NCBI RefSeq assembly: GCF_020172665.1
Contig: NZ_CP083985.1
Coordinates: 2,231,415 to 2,295,414, forward strand
DNA: 64,000 nucleotides
Reading direction: 5' to 3'
DNA from: [Mycobacterium] zoologicum
GTDB taxonomy: Bacteria; Actinomycetota; Actinomycetes; Mycobacteriales; Mycobacteriaceae
Numbering within the stretch: the stretch's first letter is position 1; the number at the start of each line of letters is the position of its first letter. The position numbers and the translations under genes were made by a program. The notes under the pieces are model-generated. The model saw only the letters and a list, made by a program, of their open reading frames with translations, had not been told where the DNA came from and did no database searches. Positions 55,649 through 63,907 of the stretch are shown piece by piece.

Positions 55649-56674
55649 GTGCAAATCGACGTCATGACACTTCCGCAGCCGTTGGCGCAGATCGGCGATT
55701 TGGCCCGGCGCACCCAGGCCGCGGGATTTGCCGGCCTGCTGTTCACCGAGGCCGGGCGTACCGCGTATCTCAACGCGGCCATCGCATCCCAGGCCGCACC
55801 CGGGCTGGAGTTGTCCACCGGAGTCGCGGTCGCGTTCCCGCGCAGTCCGTTCGTCACCGCGGCGACGGCGTGGGAGTTGCAGGAGGCCAGCGCAGGCAAC
55901 TTCCGGCTCGGTCTGGGCACACAGGTTCGCACCCACGTGGTGCGACGCTACGGTGCGGCATTCGACCATCCCGGCCCCCGGTTGCGCGACTACGTGCTGG
56001 CGGTGAAGGCGTGTTTCGCCGCGTTCCGCACGGGGAAACTGGATCACCACGGAGAGTTCTACAACCTGGACTTCATCACCCCGCAATGGAGCGCCGGGCC
56101 CATCGACGCACCAGACCCCAAAGTCGATGTCGCAGCGGTCAATCCGTGGATGCTGCGGATGGCCGGCGAAGTGGCCGACGGCGTGCACGTTCATCCGCTC
56201 GGTGAACCCGGGTATCTCGCACGTCATGTTGTGCCGCAAGTCGCCGAAGGAGCGAAGAAGGCCGGCCGTTCGCCATCGGACATCGCGATCATCGTGCCCA
56301 CCATGACCATCGTCGGCGACAGCGACGAAGAACGCCACAGCGAACGAGAGTTCGTGCGCGCCAGCATGAGCTTCTACGGCAGCACCCCGAACTACGCCTT
56401 CATCTGGGATGAGGCCGGTTTCGAGGGCACCACCGCCAGGATCCGCGAGAAGCAGAAGGCCGGGGACTTCGCGGGCATGGCTGCGCAGATCACCGACGAG
56501 CACCTGGCTGCGTTTGCGACCGAGTCGACGTGGGATGAGTTGGCGGACAAGCTGATCGACAAGTACGGCGGAGTGGCATCGCGCGTGGTCTTGTACAACG
56601 CGATCGGCGACCCCGAACGCTTCGAGCGTTACGGTGAGATCGCGCAACAGATACGGTCGTCGCGGTCGCGGTGA
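55649..56674 (+). CDS. LLM-class F420-dependent oxidoreductase (second)
   Basis: A 341-residue luciferase-like enzyme of the F420-dependent type. It opens VQIDVMTLPQPLAQIGDLAR and carries ELQEASAGNFRLGLGTQVR (about 77-95) and MAGEVADGVHVHPLGEPGYL (about 171-190), typical of this branch. GTG 55649 is the start. It is longer than the other LLM protein of the window (291 residues), so the two are different subfamilies. Substrate unknown. Confidence 0.85.
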   Translation: MQIDVMTLPQPLAQIGDLARRTQAAGFAGLLFTEAGRTAYLNAAIASQAAPGLELSTGVAVAFPRSPFVTAATAWELQEASAGNFRLGLGTQVRTHVVRRYGAAFDHPGPRLRDYVLAVKACFAAFRTGKLDHHGEFYNLDFITPQWSAGPIDAPDPKVDVAAVNPWMLRMAGEVADGVHVHPLGEPGYLARHVVPQVAEGAKKAGRSPSDIAIIVPTMTIVGDSDEERHSEREFVRASMSFYGSTPNYAFIWDEAGFEGTTARIREKQKAGDFAGMAAQITDEHLAAFATESTWDELADKLIDKYGGVASRVVLYNAIGDPERFERYGEIAQQIRSSRSR

Positions 56675-56777
56675 GGTCGCCCAAAAATCTCACGCCGGTC
56701 TCGGTTGGGCAAAGGTTCGGCAGCCCGCCGGCCGGGTACGCGGCGATGGTGCTGGGTCAGGCCTAGGGTTGGCGGCC

Positions 56778-57206
56778 GTGGCCGTCCTCAGCACCTTTGT
56801 GAAGCACTGGCGCGCATCGCTTCGGCTGGTCGCGTCGGTATGGCTGGTCGCCGTCGTCGGGCTTCCCGCCATGCCGGTGGCTGATGCGGCCGCGGCGACG
56901 GCGAGGTTGTCGGTGGACTCCACGTGGCAGACGGGTTTCATTGCCCGGTTCACCGTCACCAACTTGAGTGCGGCGCCGATGGCCGACTGGCGGCTTGAAT
57001 TCGACCTGCCGGTGGGGGAATCGGTGTCGCACACCTGGAGCAGCACCATCGCGCGATCGGGGACACATTATGTTCTTGGACCCGCGAACTGGAACCGCAT
57101 CATCGCGCCCGGTGGTTCGGCGACCGGCGGGATGCGCGGCGTGGTGAGCGGCCTCTACTCGCCGCCGGTGAACTGCGTGCTCAACCGGCAGTATCGCTGC
57201 AGTTAG
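56778..57206 (+). CDS. Secreted CBM2 carbohydrate-binding protein (Rv1987-like)
   Basis: A 142-residue exported protein: signal peptide about 1-38, then a single family-2 cellulose/chitin-binding module (about 40-142) with TWQTGFIARFTVTNLSAAP, DWRLEFDLPVGESVSHTWSS and NWNRIIAPGGSATGGM, plus the terminal Cys pair (NCVLNRQYRC). It lacks a catalytic domain. Length and start VAVLSTFVKHW agree with M. tuberculosis Rv1987. GTG 56778 is chosen for that match; TTG 56769 and GTG 56799 are alternatives. Confidence 0.9.
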   Translation: MAVLSTFVKHWRASLRLVASVWLVAVVGLPAMPVADAAAATARLSVDSTWQTGFIARFTVTNLSAAPMADWRLEFDLPVGESVSHTWSSTIARSGTHYVLGPANWNRIIAPGGSATGGMRGVVSGLYSPPVNCVLNRQYRCS

Positions 57207-57252
57207 CGCCTGCGGGCCAACGGCTGGTCACTACCTGACGCGGCCTCCTGGT

Positions 57253-58176
57253 TCAGCACCTTCCGCTGCGTGATCGAGCGTCGTCGAGCACCGCTTCGAT
57301 GTCGCCCCACGTCCGGCGAATGATCTCCGCCACCGGCAGCAGATCAACGATCCGTGATGACACTTGACCGGTATTGGCGACGCTGGCCTCCATGTCGCCG
57401 TCGAAGTACAGCTCGGTGATTCTGCCCAGAAGTTGGGCATCCGGGTCGTCGTCCGCGACACGCGCCGCCAGCCCGGTCCGCAAGACCCGCATGGTCGGAT
57501 TGCCGGGAATGTCGAGAAGTACTGTGCCGGAATCGTTTGCCGTCACGATCGCATCCTTGAAGTTCGCGTGCACCGCCGACTCCTGGCTGGCCAGCATCCG
57601 GGTGCCCATCTGCACGCCCTCGGCGCCCAACACCAGTGCCGCCGCCGCCGACCGGGCGTCGCACATGCCGCCCGCAGCAATGATCGGCAGGTGCACGTTC
57701 TCGGCAACCAGGGGGAGTAGCACCATCGTCGAGGCGCCGAGCAGGGATTTGAACCCACCGCCCTCGACCCCCTCGACCACCAGCGCGTCGACGCCGGCGT
57801 CGGCCGCCTTGTGCGCGCCCTTGAGCGACCCCACAACATGCACCACCGTCATACCGGCGTCGTGCAGCCGCGCGGTGAACAGTGCCGGATCACCGGCCGA
57901 GGTGAAGACGTGGCGTACGCCGGCCCCCGCCAAGATCTCGACGATCGACGGGTCCTTCTTCCAGCCCTGGATCATCAGGTTCGCCGCCACCGGCTTCGCG
58001 GTGAGCTTACGCACCCGCTTCAGGTCGGCACGCCCCTCGGGAGTGAGGGTTTCGATCATTCCGAGCCCGCCGGCCTCGGAGACCGCGGCGGCGAGTTCGG
58101 CGCGCGCGATATAGGTCATCGGGGCCTGGACGACGGGGTACTGGACCTCGAGCAGGGATTGGATGCGGTTGGCCAC
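57253..58176 (-). CDS. Nitronate monooxygenase family flavoprotein
   Basis: A 307-residue FMN TIM-barrel enzyme of the NMO class. It opens RIQSLLEVQYPVVQAPMTYI, with GGLGMIETLTP, the central VVEGVEGGGFKS and the FMN loop LPIIAAGGMCDARSAAAALV (about 168-187). It is distinct from the KstR-boxed family member at 14956-16086. No KstR box is visible before it. Substrate unknown; members oxidise nitronates or act as enoyl reductases. Confidence 0.87.
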   Translation of the reverse strand: MANRIQSLLEVQYPVVQAPMTYIARAELAAAVSEAGGLGMIETLTPEGRADLKRVRKLTAKPVAANLMIQGWKKDPSIVEILAGAGVRHVFTSAGDPALFTARLHDAGMTVVHVVGSLKGAHKAADAGVDALVVEGVEGGGFKSLLGASTMVLLPLVAENVHLPIIAAGGMCDARSAAAALVLGAEGVQMGTRMLASQESAVHANFKDAIVTANDSGTVLLDIPGNPTMRVLRTGLAARVADDDPDAQLLGRITELYFDGDMEASVANTGQVSSRIVDLLPVAEIIRRTWGDIEAVLDDARSRSGRC

Positions 58177-58339
58177 GGCTCATTCAAACATTCCGGGCGC
58201 GCGGGTCAGTGCGTCAGACCGTGCAGATTCTTGGCTGTGTTGGACGTCGATACCGTCGACTGGCCCGGGCATGTGCTGAGCAGCCGGTCGGCGGTTCCGG
58301 TGGTGGTGAACCAGTAGCGTTCGTTCTTGAAGTGGCTGG

Positions 58340-59140
58340 CTAGGACGCCTCGGCTTGCGCGCCGGGTGCGCTGCCCTCCAGCAGAACGCGTGCGACGAGC
58401 GCGGGGTCGTCGGCCATTGGCACGTGGCCGCACCCGGGCAGTCGGATGTGGCGGGCCTGGGGGAGTCGCTGCTCGGCGATGCGCGCTTGATACGGCAGCA
58501 GAATTCGGTCACGTGCTGCCCACGCGACGGTCACCGGAACGTCGGCGGCGATCTCACGGTCGAACACTTCTGCGGCCGGGAAGATCTTCTTCATGGCGGG
58601 GATGGCTCGCCGCATGCCGTTGAGATCGCCCACAAACGCCTCGGCCGGAATCCTCTCGGGGTGGGCTGAGACCACCCCGCCCATCATCCGGCGAGCCCGT
58701 GGCGAACGCGCGAGCGTCGGCACCACGGGTGCCAGCAGTCGGGCGCTGGTGGTCAGCAACCGGAAGATCAGACGAACGTAGGCGAAGTCGATGGCGTTGT
58801 GCCAGTACGCGGCGGGGGATAGCACGGTCGCGCTGGCGACCAGGTCGTCGGCGGCGGCTTCCAGCGCCACCCGGCCGCCGAGAGAGTTCCCGGCGATGTG
58901 TGGGCGCTCAAGCCCCAGCTGGTCCAGGAATTCGACGAGCTCGACGCGCAGGGTCCCCTGTACGTCGCCGTCGCGGACCACCAGGTCATGCGATTCGCCG
59001 TGGCCGGGCAGATCGAAGAGCACCACGGTGCGGTGATCGGTCAGGTGCTCCAACACCGGATACCAGGCCTGCCTGCGGTGCGTGATCCCGTGGACGAGCA
59101 CCAAGGGCTCACCGGTGCCGTGGATCTCGTGCTTGAGCAT
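58340..59140 (-). CDS. Alpha/beta-fold hydrolase
   Basis: A 266-residue hydrolase. The oxyanion HG motif is VLVHGITHRRQAW (about 14-26), the nucleophile Ser is in IAGNSLGGRVAL (about 88-99), Asp is probably in AWAARDRILLP (about 213) and His in GCGHVPMADDP (about 242). A small cap lies between. It resembles generic esterases and lactonases. The 163-bp gap to the flavoprotein gene holds only short open frames I do not support. Confidence 0.87.
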   Translation of the reverse strand: MLKHEIHGTGEPLVLVHGITHRRQAWYPVLEHLTDHRTVVLFDLPGHGESHDLVVRDGDVQGTLRVELVEFLDQLGLERPHIAGNSLGGRVALEAAADDLVASATVLSPAAYWHNAIDFAYVRLIFRLLTTSARLLAPVVPTLARSPRARRMMGGVVSAHPERIPAEAFVGDLNGMRRAIPAMKKIFPAAEVFDREIAADVPVTVAWAARDRILLPYQARIAEQRLPQARHIRLPGCGHVPMADDPALVARVLLEGSAPGAQAEAS

Positions 59141-59195
59141 GGTGACCCTCCCTTGTCGCGGCCGGTGATCTCGACCTGGGGCAACCGTAACCTTC

Positions 59196-60881
59196 CTAGC
59201 TCAGGATTGCCCGCGCAGCACGCTCTGCGATCAACATGACCGGCGCGTTGGTGTTGCCGGAAGTGATGGCGGGCATCGCCGAAGCATCGACCACTCGAAG
59301 ACCGGCGACGCGGTACACGCGGCAGTCGGTGTCGAGCACCGTGGTCGCAGACCTCGGAAGACCTTGCGCGTCAAAGGCTCCCATCGTGCACGTTCCCACG
59401 GGGTGGAAGATCGTGGTACCCAGTTCACGGGCCGCCATCTGCAGGTCCTCGTCGCTCACCAGTTGTGGGCCGGGCAGCAACTCTTGCGGGTTGTACCGGG
59501 ACAGGGCTTGCGCCGACATGATCTTCCGGGTCATCCGGAGGCCGCGCATGGCAATTTCAAGATCGGCGTCAGTGGACAGGTAATTGCAGGCAATCTTGGG
59601 ATTGGTCAGCGGATCCGGACCGGCGATGCGCACATGGCCACGCGAGCTGGGCCGCAGATTGCAGATCGAGGGAGTGATCGCCGCGAAACGGTGCAGCGGT
59701 TCTCCGAACTTGGGCAACGACAGGGGCTGCACATGCCACTCCAGATCGGGACTGGCCAGAGCGGGGTCGCTTTTCGCGAATGCCCCCAGGGTGGAAGGCG
59801 GCATCGTCATCGGTCCTGATCGCAGCATCAGGTACTGAAGTCCCATGCCGCCACGGGTGATCCAATTCCGGTACAGCGTGTTGACGGTCGAGGCGCCCCG
59901 GACTCGGTAGACCGTCCGCAGTTGCAGATGGTCCTGGAGGTTCTCACCCACTCCCGGCAGGTCGACGGCCAGCGGCACCTGATGTTGTGCAAGCAGCTTG
60001 GCGGGGCCCAGACCCGAGACCTGCAGGAGATGAGGCGAACCAATCGACCCAGCGCTCAGGATGACCTCGCGGCGAGCACGAACGTCGACGATACGGCCGT
60101 CCTTGAGCAACCGAACGCCGGTGGCGCGGTGCGCAGCCGTGGTCCAGGCACCGCGACGCTGGTCCTGGCGGACCTGGTCATCCATCAGCAGTCGCAACGC
60201 CTGCGTCTGGGTGTAGACGCTGAGATTCGGCCGGTGGGCGACAGGATGCAGGAAAGCATCCGCCATCGACCAACGGCGGCCGCGTCGTTGGTTGACGTGA
60301 AAGTACGCGCTGCCGGCGTTGTCGCCCCGGTTGAACTCCTCGATCGGAGCGATGCCCACCTGGGCGGCGGCGGCCTGCCAGGCGTCCAAGATCTTCCAGC
60401 GGACCCGTGGCCGCTCGACCCGGATCTCACCACCGGCGCCGTGCCAGGCATCGGCTCCGCCGAAGTAGTCCTCCAGCCGCTTGTAGATCGCCAGCGTCTC
60501 GCCGGGACCGTCTGGGCCACCCCAGAGCCATCGGTCGTCACCGGTGGCGTGCGCCCACAGGTCGTAATCGCTTGACTGTCCACGCATGTGGATCATGGCG
60601 TTGATCGACGAGCAGCCGCCGATCACGCGGCCCCGCGCGTAGTGAATGCTGCGTCCGGCCAGACCTGGATCGGCCTCGGTCGTGAAGCACCAGTCGGTGC
60701 GGGGGTTGGCGATGGTGTACAGATAGCCCACCGGCACCTTGATCCAGAACTGGTTGTCTCTTCCGCCGGCCTCGATCAACAGCACACGGTGGTCTGGGTT
60801 GGCGCTGAGCCGATTGGCGAGCAGGCAGCCCGCGCTGCCTGCTCCCACGATGATGAAGTCGAATTCGGGGATGGGGCTCAT
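59196..60881 (-). CDS. GMC-family FAD oxidoreductase (choline-dehydrogenase-like)
   Basis: A 561-residue FAD alcohol oxidase or dehydrogenase. FAD motif IIVGAGSAGCLLANRLS (about 10-26), GRVIGGCSSINAMIHMRG (about 86-103), active-site FHPVGTCTMG (about 495) and the closing DASAMPAITSGNTNAPVMLI. It oxidises primary alcohols; choline is one option among many. ATG 60881 (MSPIPEFDF) is the start. Two operator-like palindromes lie 39-103 bp upstream, but no regulator gene is beside it. Confidence 0.9.
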   Translation of the reverse strand: MSPIPEFDFIIVGAGSAGCLLANRLSANPDHRVLLIEAGGRDNQFWIKVPVGYLYTIANPRTDWCFTTEADPGLAGRSIHYARGRVIGGCSSINAMIHMRGQSSDYDLWAHATGDDRWLWGGPDGPGETLAIYKRLEDYFGGADAWHGAGGEIRVERPRVRWKILDAWQAAAAQVGIAPIEEFNRGDNAGSAYFHVNQRRGRRWSMADAFLHPVAHRPNLSVYTQTQALRLLMDDQVRQDQRRGAWTTAAHRATGVRLLKDGRIVDVRARREVILSAGSIGSPHLLQVSGLGPAKLLAQHQVPLAVDLPGVGENLQDHLQLRTVYRVRGASTVNTLYRNWITRGGMGLQYLMLRSGPMTMPPSTLGAFAKSDPALASPDLEWHVQPLSLPKFGEPLHRFAAITPSICNLRPSSRGHVRIAGPDPLTNPKIACNYLSTDADLEIAMRGLRMTRKIMSAQALSRYNPQELLPGPQLVSDEDLQMAARELGTTIFHPVGTCTMGAFDAQGLPRSATTVLDTDCRVYRVAGLRVVDASAMPAITSGNTNAPVMLIAERAARAILS

Positions 60882-60919
60882 TCGAGCATCGTTCCTCCAT
60901 GGCCTCGGATGCGTGTTCC

Positions 60920-60953
60920 AGTGTGCGTGACGACCACCCGGTATGCGCACACT
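60920..60953. promoter_or_regulatory. Inverted repeat upstream of the GMC gene
   Basis: AGTGTGCG (60920-60927) and CGCACACT (60946-60953) are exact reverse complements 18 bp apart, 39-72 bp before the GMC oxidoreductase ATG. Likely a regulator-binding site; the regulator is not in view. Confidence 0.45.
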
Positions 60954-60972
60954 CCCGTGCATGCCGTCGTGG

Positions 60973-60984
60973 TTGTCGCGACAA
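60973..60984. promoter_or_regulatory. 12-bp perfect palindrome upstream of the GMC gene
   Basis: TTGTCGCGACAA is a perfect palindrome 92 bp before the GMC oxidoreductase start and 20 bp beyond the longer inverted repeat. It is shaped like a TetR or GntR site. Confidence 0.45.
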
Positions 60985-61053
60985 TTCCCGAAACCCGTCG
61001 TGAAAGGCGTTGGGGCATCTATAAAAGACAGTAGTGGGGAAGGGGGGGATCTA

Positions 61054-61073
61054 CATCCGGGAGTTGCCGGATG
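61054..61073. terminator. Possible hairpin downstream of a small membrane gene
   Basis: CATCCGG (61054-61060) pairs with CCGGATG (61067-61073) around a 6-nt loop, 43 bp past the stop of the minus-strand gene at 61116. The sequence beyond it on that strand is C-rich, not U-rich, so this is weak as an intrinsic terminator. Confidence 0.3.
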
Positions 61074-61115
61074 CCGCCAACCATCTGGCGTTCATGCCCG
61101 CCGTGTCGTGAATGT

Positions 61116-61325
61116 TCACGTGACACTGCTGACGATCGCGATAAACAACCCGACCAGGGTCAGTACCCCGACCATCACCGCGGCGGCGATCGCCCGGCCT
61201 CGGTGGTGCCGGCGTGCGTAGTAGATCGTCACCGCGATGCAGGCGAACATCAACGCTGGATAGGCTGTCAGCCCCACCGTTAGCGCCGCCGCTGAGGAGG
61301 CGCTGGCCAGGGTCGCGTTGTCCAC
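61116..61325 (-). CDS. Small two-helix membrane protein
   Basis: A 69-residue protein with two membrane helices (about 12-34 and 45-66) joined by a basic turn (YYARRHHRGR), indicating both ends outside. No known domain. Codon use is typical for the region. It stands alone, 113 bp from the YaeQ gene on the same strand. Small proteins of this type are often regulators or stress proteins, but nothing here shows a role. Confidence 0.55.
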   Translation of the reverse strand: MDNATLASASSAAALTVGLTAYPALMFACIAVTIYYARRHHRGRAIAAAVMVGVLTLVGLFIAIVSSVT

Positions 61326-61437
61326 GTCGTCAGCTTACGGCGCGAACGGGAAAAGGCGTGTCGCAGTGATGAAGTAGCGCGAGGCGACGGGCGAGACTCA
61401 CTCGCAGTGGCCATGATCCATCCTCGAGCTCAGGCGT

Positions 61438-61989
61438 TCACTCCAATGGCTCGGGCGTGAAGGTGACGTTGACGCCGCCTACGGTCATCGTCACCTGACC
61501 TTCGAGCACCATCACCTGTGCCGAGACCCGTCGATCGACAGTCTGGGCCAGTTGCCGCACCGGTGCGTGCGGTATCTGCATCACCGACAGGTTCGACAGC
61601 CCAGCCACTTTGGGGCCCACGGTGCGCCACCAGGTGGTCACGCCGGCGGAGAACGGGAACAGCAGCACCTGGTCGGCCTGGCTGGCCGCCTTGCTCAAGG
61701 CGCGTTCGTCGGGCTGGCCGACGTTGATCCACTCCAGGATCCGGCCGGTGTAGTCGGCGAGCCGCAAGTCCGGTACGCCAGGGGTGGACAGGCCCGCCCC
61801 GAACGTCAACTCGCCGTCGACGTCGCTGAGTCGATGTGCGCGCAGCCCGAACGCCAACAACCGCACCACCATCCGCTCATCGGTTTCACTGGGGTGACGT
61901 GCCACGGTCAGCATGTGATCGGCGTAGTAACCGTGATCGACATCGGAGATGCCAAGTTCGACCTTGAACACTGTTGCAGAAAGAGCCAC
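61438..61989 (-). CDS. yaeQ: YaeQ family protein
   Basis: A 183-residue soluble protein with the YaeQ pattern: [20 protein letters not shown] (about 8-27), [19 protein letters not shown], and [16 protein letters not shown] [19 protein letters not shown] (about 82-100). The fold resembles the PD-(D/E)XK nuclease superfamily, but catalysis is unproven; E. coli YaeQ was once linked to RfaH-like function and its role remains unclear. It lies at the left edge of a toxin-antitoxin cluster. Confidence 0.85.
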   Translation of the reverse strand: MALSATVFKVELGISDVDHGYYADHMLTVARHPSETDERMVVRLLAFGLRAHRLSDVDGELTFGAGLSTPGVPDLRLADYTGRILEWINVGQPDERALSKAASQADQVLLFPFSAGVTTWWRTVGPKVAGLSNLSVMQIPHAPVRQLAQTVDRRVSAQVMVLEGQVTMTVGGVNVTFTPEPLE

Positions 61990-62156
61990 GTCCTAGTGTC
62001 CACCCAGGTGGTGTAGGTCGAGCAGTCGGGCCGCCTCTAGAGCATCGTGACGATGGCCGTCTTCAAGTTGGCCAAGCACGTCGTCGCGCGACAGCCGTGG
62101 CGGGGAATTTGTCTGCCGGCCTTCAGCGCCCGCTCATCCTGCCGCCCAGATCCAAC

Positions 62157-62168
62157 GTTACATGTAAC
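62157..62168. promoter_or_regulatory. Operator palindrome of mazEF
   Basis: GTTACATGTAAC is a perfect 12-bp palindrome that overlaps the -10 hexamer TAACAT (62165-62170). The A of the MazE ATG (62178) is 8 bases after that hexamer, so the transcript is probably leaderless and autorepressed by MazE. Confidence 0.65.
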
Positions 62169-62177
62169 ATCGGTGGC

Positions 62178-62384
62178 ATGACCGTGAGGGACAGGGTCGG
62201 TGCGTACCGACGGCGAATGCGGGAGCGGGGCCTGCGGCCGCTGCAGGTCTGGGTGCCTGATGTTCGAACCGAGACGTTTGCGGCCGAGGCGCATCGTCAG
62301 GCTTCGTTTGTCGCACGGGCGGACGACACCGGCGACGCCCAAGATTTCATCGAGGCCATCTCGACGCCATGGGACGAGGAGTGA
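62178..62384 (+). CDS. MazE-type antitoxin
   Basis: A 68-residue antitoxin of the DUF3018/MazE group: [20 protein letters not shown] near the start, [19 protein letters not shown] in the middle, and an acidic tail [16 protein letters not shown] that would bind the toxin. It overlaps the start of the MazF gene. ATG 62178 fits the leaderless promoter. Confidence 0.85.
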   Translation: MTVRDRVGAYRRRMRERGLRPLQVWVPDVRTETFAAEAHRQASFVARADDTGDAQDFIEAISTPWDEE

Positions 62385-62713
62385 ACCGAGGGGAGATCTG
62401 GACCGTGGCGGCTGGCGTTAATGCCGCGAAGCCGCGTCCTGCGGTGATCATCCAAGACGACCTGTTTGATGGTACGAGTTCAGTGACTGTCGCTCCGATG
62501 ACCAGCATGCTGTTGGATGCGCCGCTGATGCGCATTCGGATAGCCGGCGGCGACGACCGGCTATCCGGACTGGACCACGACAGTGATGTGATGATCGATA
62601 AGGTCACAACCGTCAGAAGGTCGAATGTCCACTCCCGACTAGGTCGGTTGACTGCGGAGCAAGTCGTCGAGGTCGAGCGAGCGATGATGGCATTTCTCGG
62701 CCTTGCTCGATAG
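62381..62713 (+). CDS. MazF-type endoribonuclease toxin
   Basis: A 110-residue PemK/MazF fold protein. Family segments [21 protein letters not shown] (catalytic Arg) and [10 protein letters not shown] (catalytic Thr region) are intact. It is distinct from mazF9. GTG 62381 (VNRGEIW) overlaps the antitoxin stop as GTGA; ATG 62369 is an alternative that overlaps it by 16 bp. RNA target sequence unknown. Confidence 0.88.
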   Translation: MNRGEIWTVAAGVNAAKPRPAVIIQDDLFDGTSSVTVAPMTSMLLDAPLMRIRIAGGDDRLSGLDHDSDVMIDKVTTVRRSNVHSRLGRLTAEQVVEVERAMMAFLGLAR

Positions 62714-62796
62714 GCGGGGCAGAAGAGCAAGGGGCTGGTAGCACCCGAACCTTGCCTGGCGTTCGTGAACACACGGGACGATCCGCAATGCCCTGT

Positions 62797-62817
62797 GTCT
62801 ACATTTCGTCTACATTT
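62797..62817 (+). promoter_or_regulatory. Tandem direct-repeat operator and leaderless promoter
   Basis: GTCTACATTT occurs at 62797-62806 and again at 62808-62817, a period of 11 bp, one helical turn. Ribbon-helix-helix antitoxins bind such phased repeats. Each copy contains TACATT (TANNNT); the second (62811-62816) would start transcription close to the antitoxin ATG at 62823, predicting a leaderless mRNA. Confidence 0.65.
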
Positions 62818-62822
62818 GCTCC

Positions 62823-63056
62823 ATGGCAGCAGAAACCACAACTGTCCGAGTCCGCCGTCCCGATTCTGAGCGACTGCAGTCTCTAGCCAAGGCTCGTCAA
62901 TCCGCCGTCATCGACGTCGTGCACGCAGCGATCAACGCCTTGGAACGGCAGGAATTCCTGCGGGGGCTCAACGGGGATTACCAGCGCTTGCGTAATGACC
63001 CCGAACTGTGGGAGCGCTACCTGGCCGAGCGTCGCGAGTGGGACGCGTTGGCGTGA
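62823..63056 (+). CDS. Ribbon-helix-helix antitoxin
   Basis: A 77-residue antitoxin. The N-terminal RHH segment (TTVRVRRPDSERLQSLAKAR) binds DNA and the acidic tail (LRNDPELWERYLAERREWDA) should bind the toxin. It precedes a MazF gene, overlapping by 4 bp (GTGA). It differs from the other two antitoxins of the window in length and sequence. Confidence 0.82.
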   Translation: MAAETTTVRVRRPDSERLQSLAKARQSAVIDVVHAAINALERQEFLRGLNGDYQRLRNDPELWERYLAERREWDALA

Positions 63057-63388
63057 TTTGGCGAGGGGAGGTCCACTACGTCGACCTCGGCCAGCCGGTC
63101 GGACGCGAGCCGGCCTTCCGTCGCGCGGCGGTGGTGGTGTCGGTCGACATTCTCAACAACGGACCGGGTGGTCTGGTGGTCGTCGTCCCGATCACGACCG
63201 CTGGTTACGGCCTGCGAAGCCATGTCGAACTTGTGCCGGAGGCCAGCGGGCTGAATCACACCTCGTACGCGCGCTGCGACCAACTGCGAATCGTCTCGGT
63301 CGAACGGCTGTCATCTCGCCAGGGAATGATCGGCCCAGATCAAATGCAGGCCATCGACCAAGCTCTACGCTGTGTCCTCGATCTGTGA
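63053..63388 (+). CDS. MazF-type endoribonuclease toxin (second of the cluster)
   Basis: A 111-residue MazF-fold toxin: WRGEVHYVDLGQPVGREPAF, RRAAVVVSVDILN, VVVPITTAGYG (Thr pair) and the C-terminal LRCVLDL. GTG 63053 overlaps the antitoxin stop and fits the family start. The Arg normally found before the AVVV strand is present (RRAAVVV). RNA target unknown. It lies 340 bp after the preceding MazF gene with the same orientation. Confidence 0.85.
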   Translation: MIWRGEVHYVDLGQPVGREPAFRRAAVVVSVDILNNGPGGLVVVVPITTAGYGLRSHVELVPEASGLNHTSYARCDQLRIVSVERLSSRQGMIGPDQMQAIDQALRCVLDL

Positions 63389-63465
63389 TGCTCAGCTATC
63401 GGGATCGCATCGTCGGACGAAAGCAATTGGGGCGCAGTGTAATACGTGTCCGGTTCGGCGGGGGT

Positions 63466-63523
63466 TTCATCAGATGAACACGGCGATGTTTACCGGTAGC
63501 CCGCCGTATTCGATTCCGCCGTA
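63466..63523. repeat. Direct repeat, copy 1
   Basis: Agrees with copy 2 (63850-63907) at 47 of 58 positions. It begins with the inverted repeat TTCATC-A-GATGAA. Read on the minus strand it gives an open tail ending GGIEYGGLPVNIAVFI and a stop, suggesting the 3' end of a lost gene. Confidence 0.65.
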
Positions 63524-63663
63524 TTCGTGCTTCGAGGCGGAGGAGGTCCAGTAGCCATGGGTAGCGCTGGAGGGCTCAAGAGTGATCCCTAAAAGGCTCT
63601 CGCCCAAGTATCCGTTGCGGCGTCGTATTGGCAGAGGACATTGTTTACTGGGCCGCCTAGCGA

Positions 63664-63846
63664 TCAGAGATCGTATGCGGGCTGCGCATCGAGGATTGCG
63701 GTGAACATCGCGATCAGGCCGGAGAGGTCGGATTCGGCCCGCGCCGCATGGCATGCACGGTACAACTCCGTCTGATCGGTCTTCTCCCAGTCGAGTCCGG
63801 CGCGGCGTTCAGCGAGGAGGAGGTCGAAGAACTCGCGAGTGGACCG
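63664..63846 (-). pseudogene. Truncated Fic-domain protein, C-terminal remnant
   Basis: The minus strand encodes REFFDLLLAERRAGLDW, then DQTELYRACHAARAESDL and LSGLIAMFTAIL to a stop at 63664. This fits the end of a Fic/Doc domain, where the motif HxFxxGNGRxxR leads straight into REFF. The catalytic motif and everything before it are missing; homology stops at 63846, and repeat copy 2 begins 4 bp further. Not expected to be functional. Confidence 0.6.
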
Positions 63847-63849
63847 TGA

Positions 63850-63907
63850 TTCATCTGATGAACATGGTGTGGCTTACTGGTAACCCTCAGTATTCGATTC
63901 AGCCGTA
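63850..63907. repeat. Direct repeat, copy 2
   Basis: Second copy of the 58-bp repeat, 81 percent identical to 63466-63523 and starting with TTCATC-T-GATGAA. It abuts the broken end of the Fic remnant. The minus-strand reading that is open in copy 1 has two stops here, so this copy is more decayed. Confidence 0.65.

Noticed and set aside
58206..58433. Small minus-strand frame after the alpha/beta hydrolase
   Set aside because: Overlaps the hydrolase C-terminus in another frame, has no ribosome site and no recognised motif.
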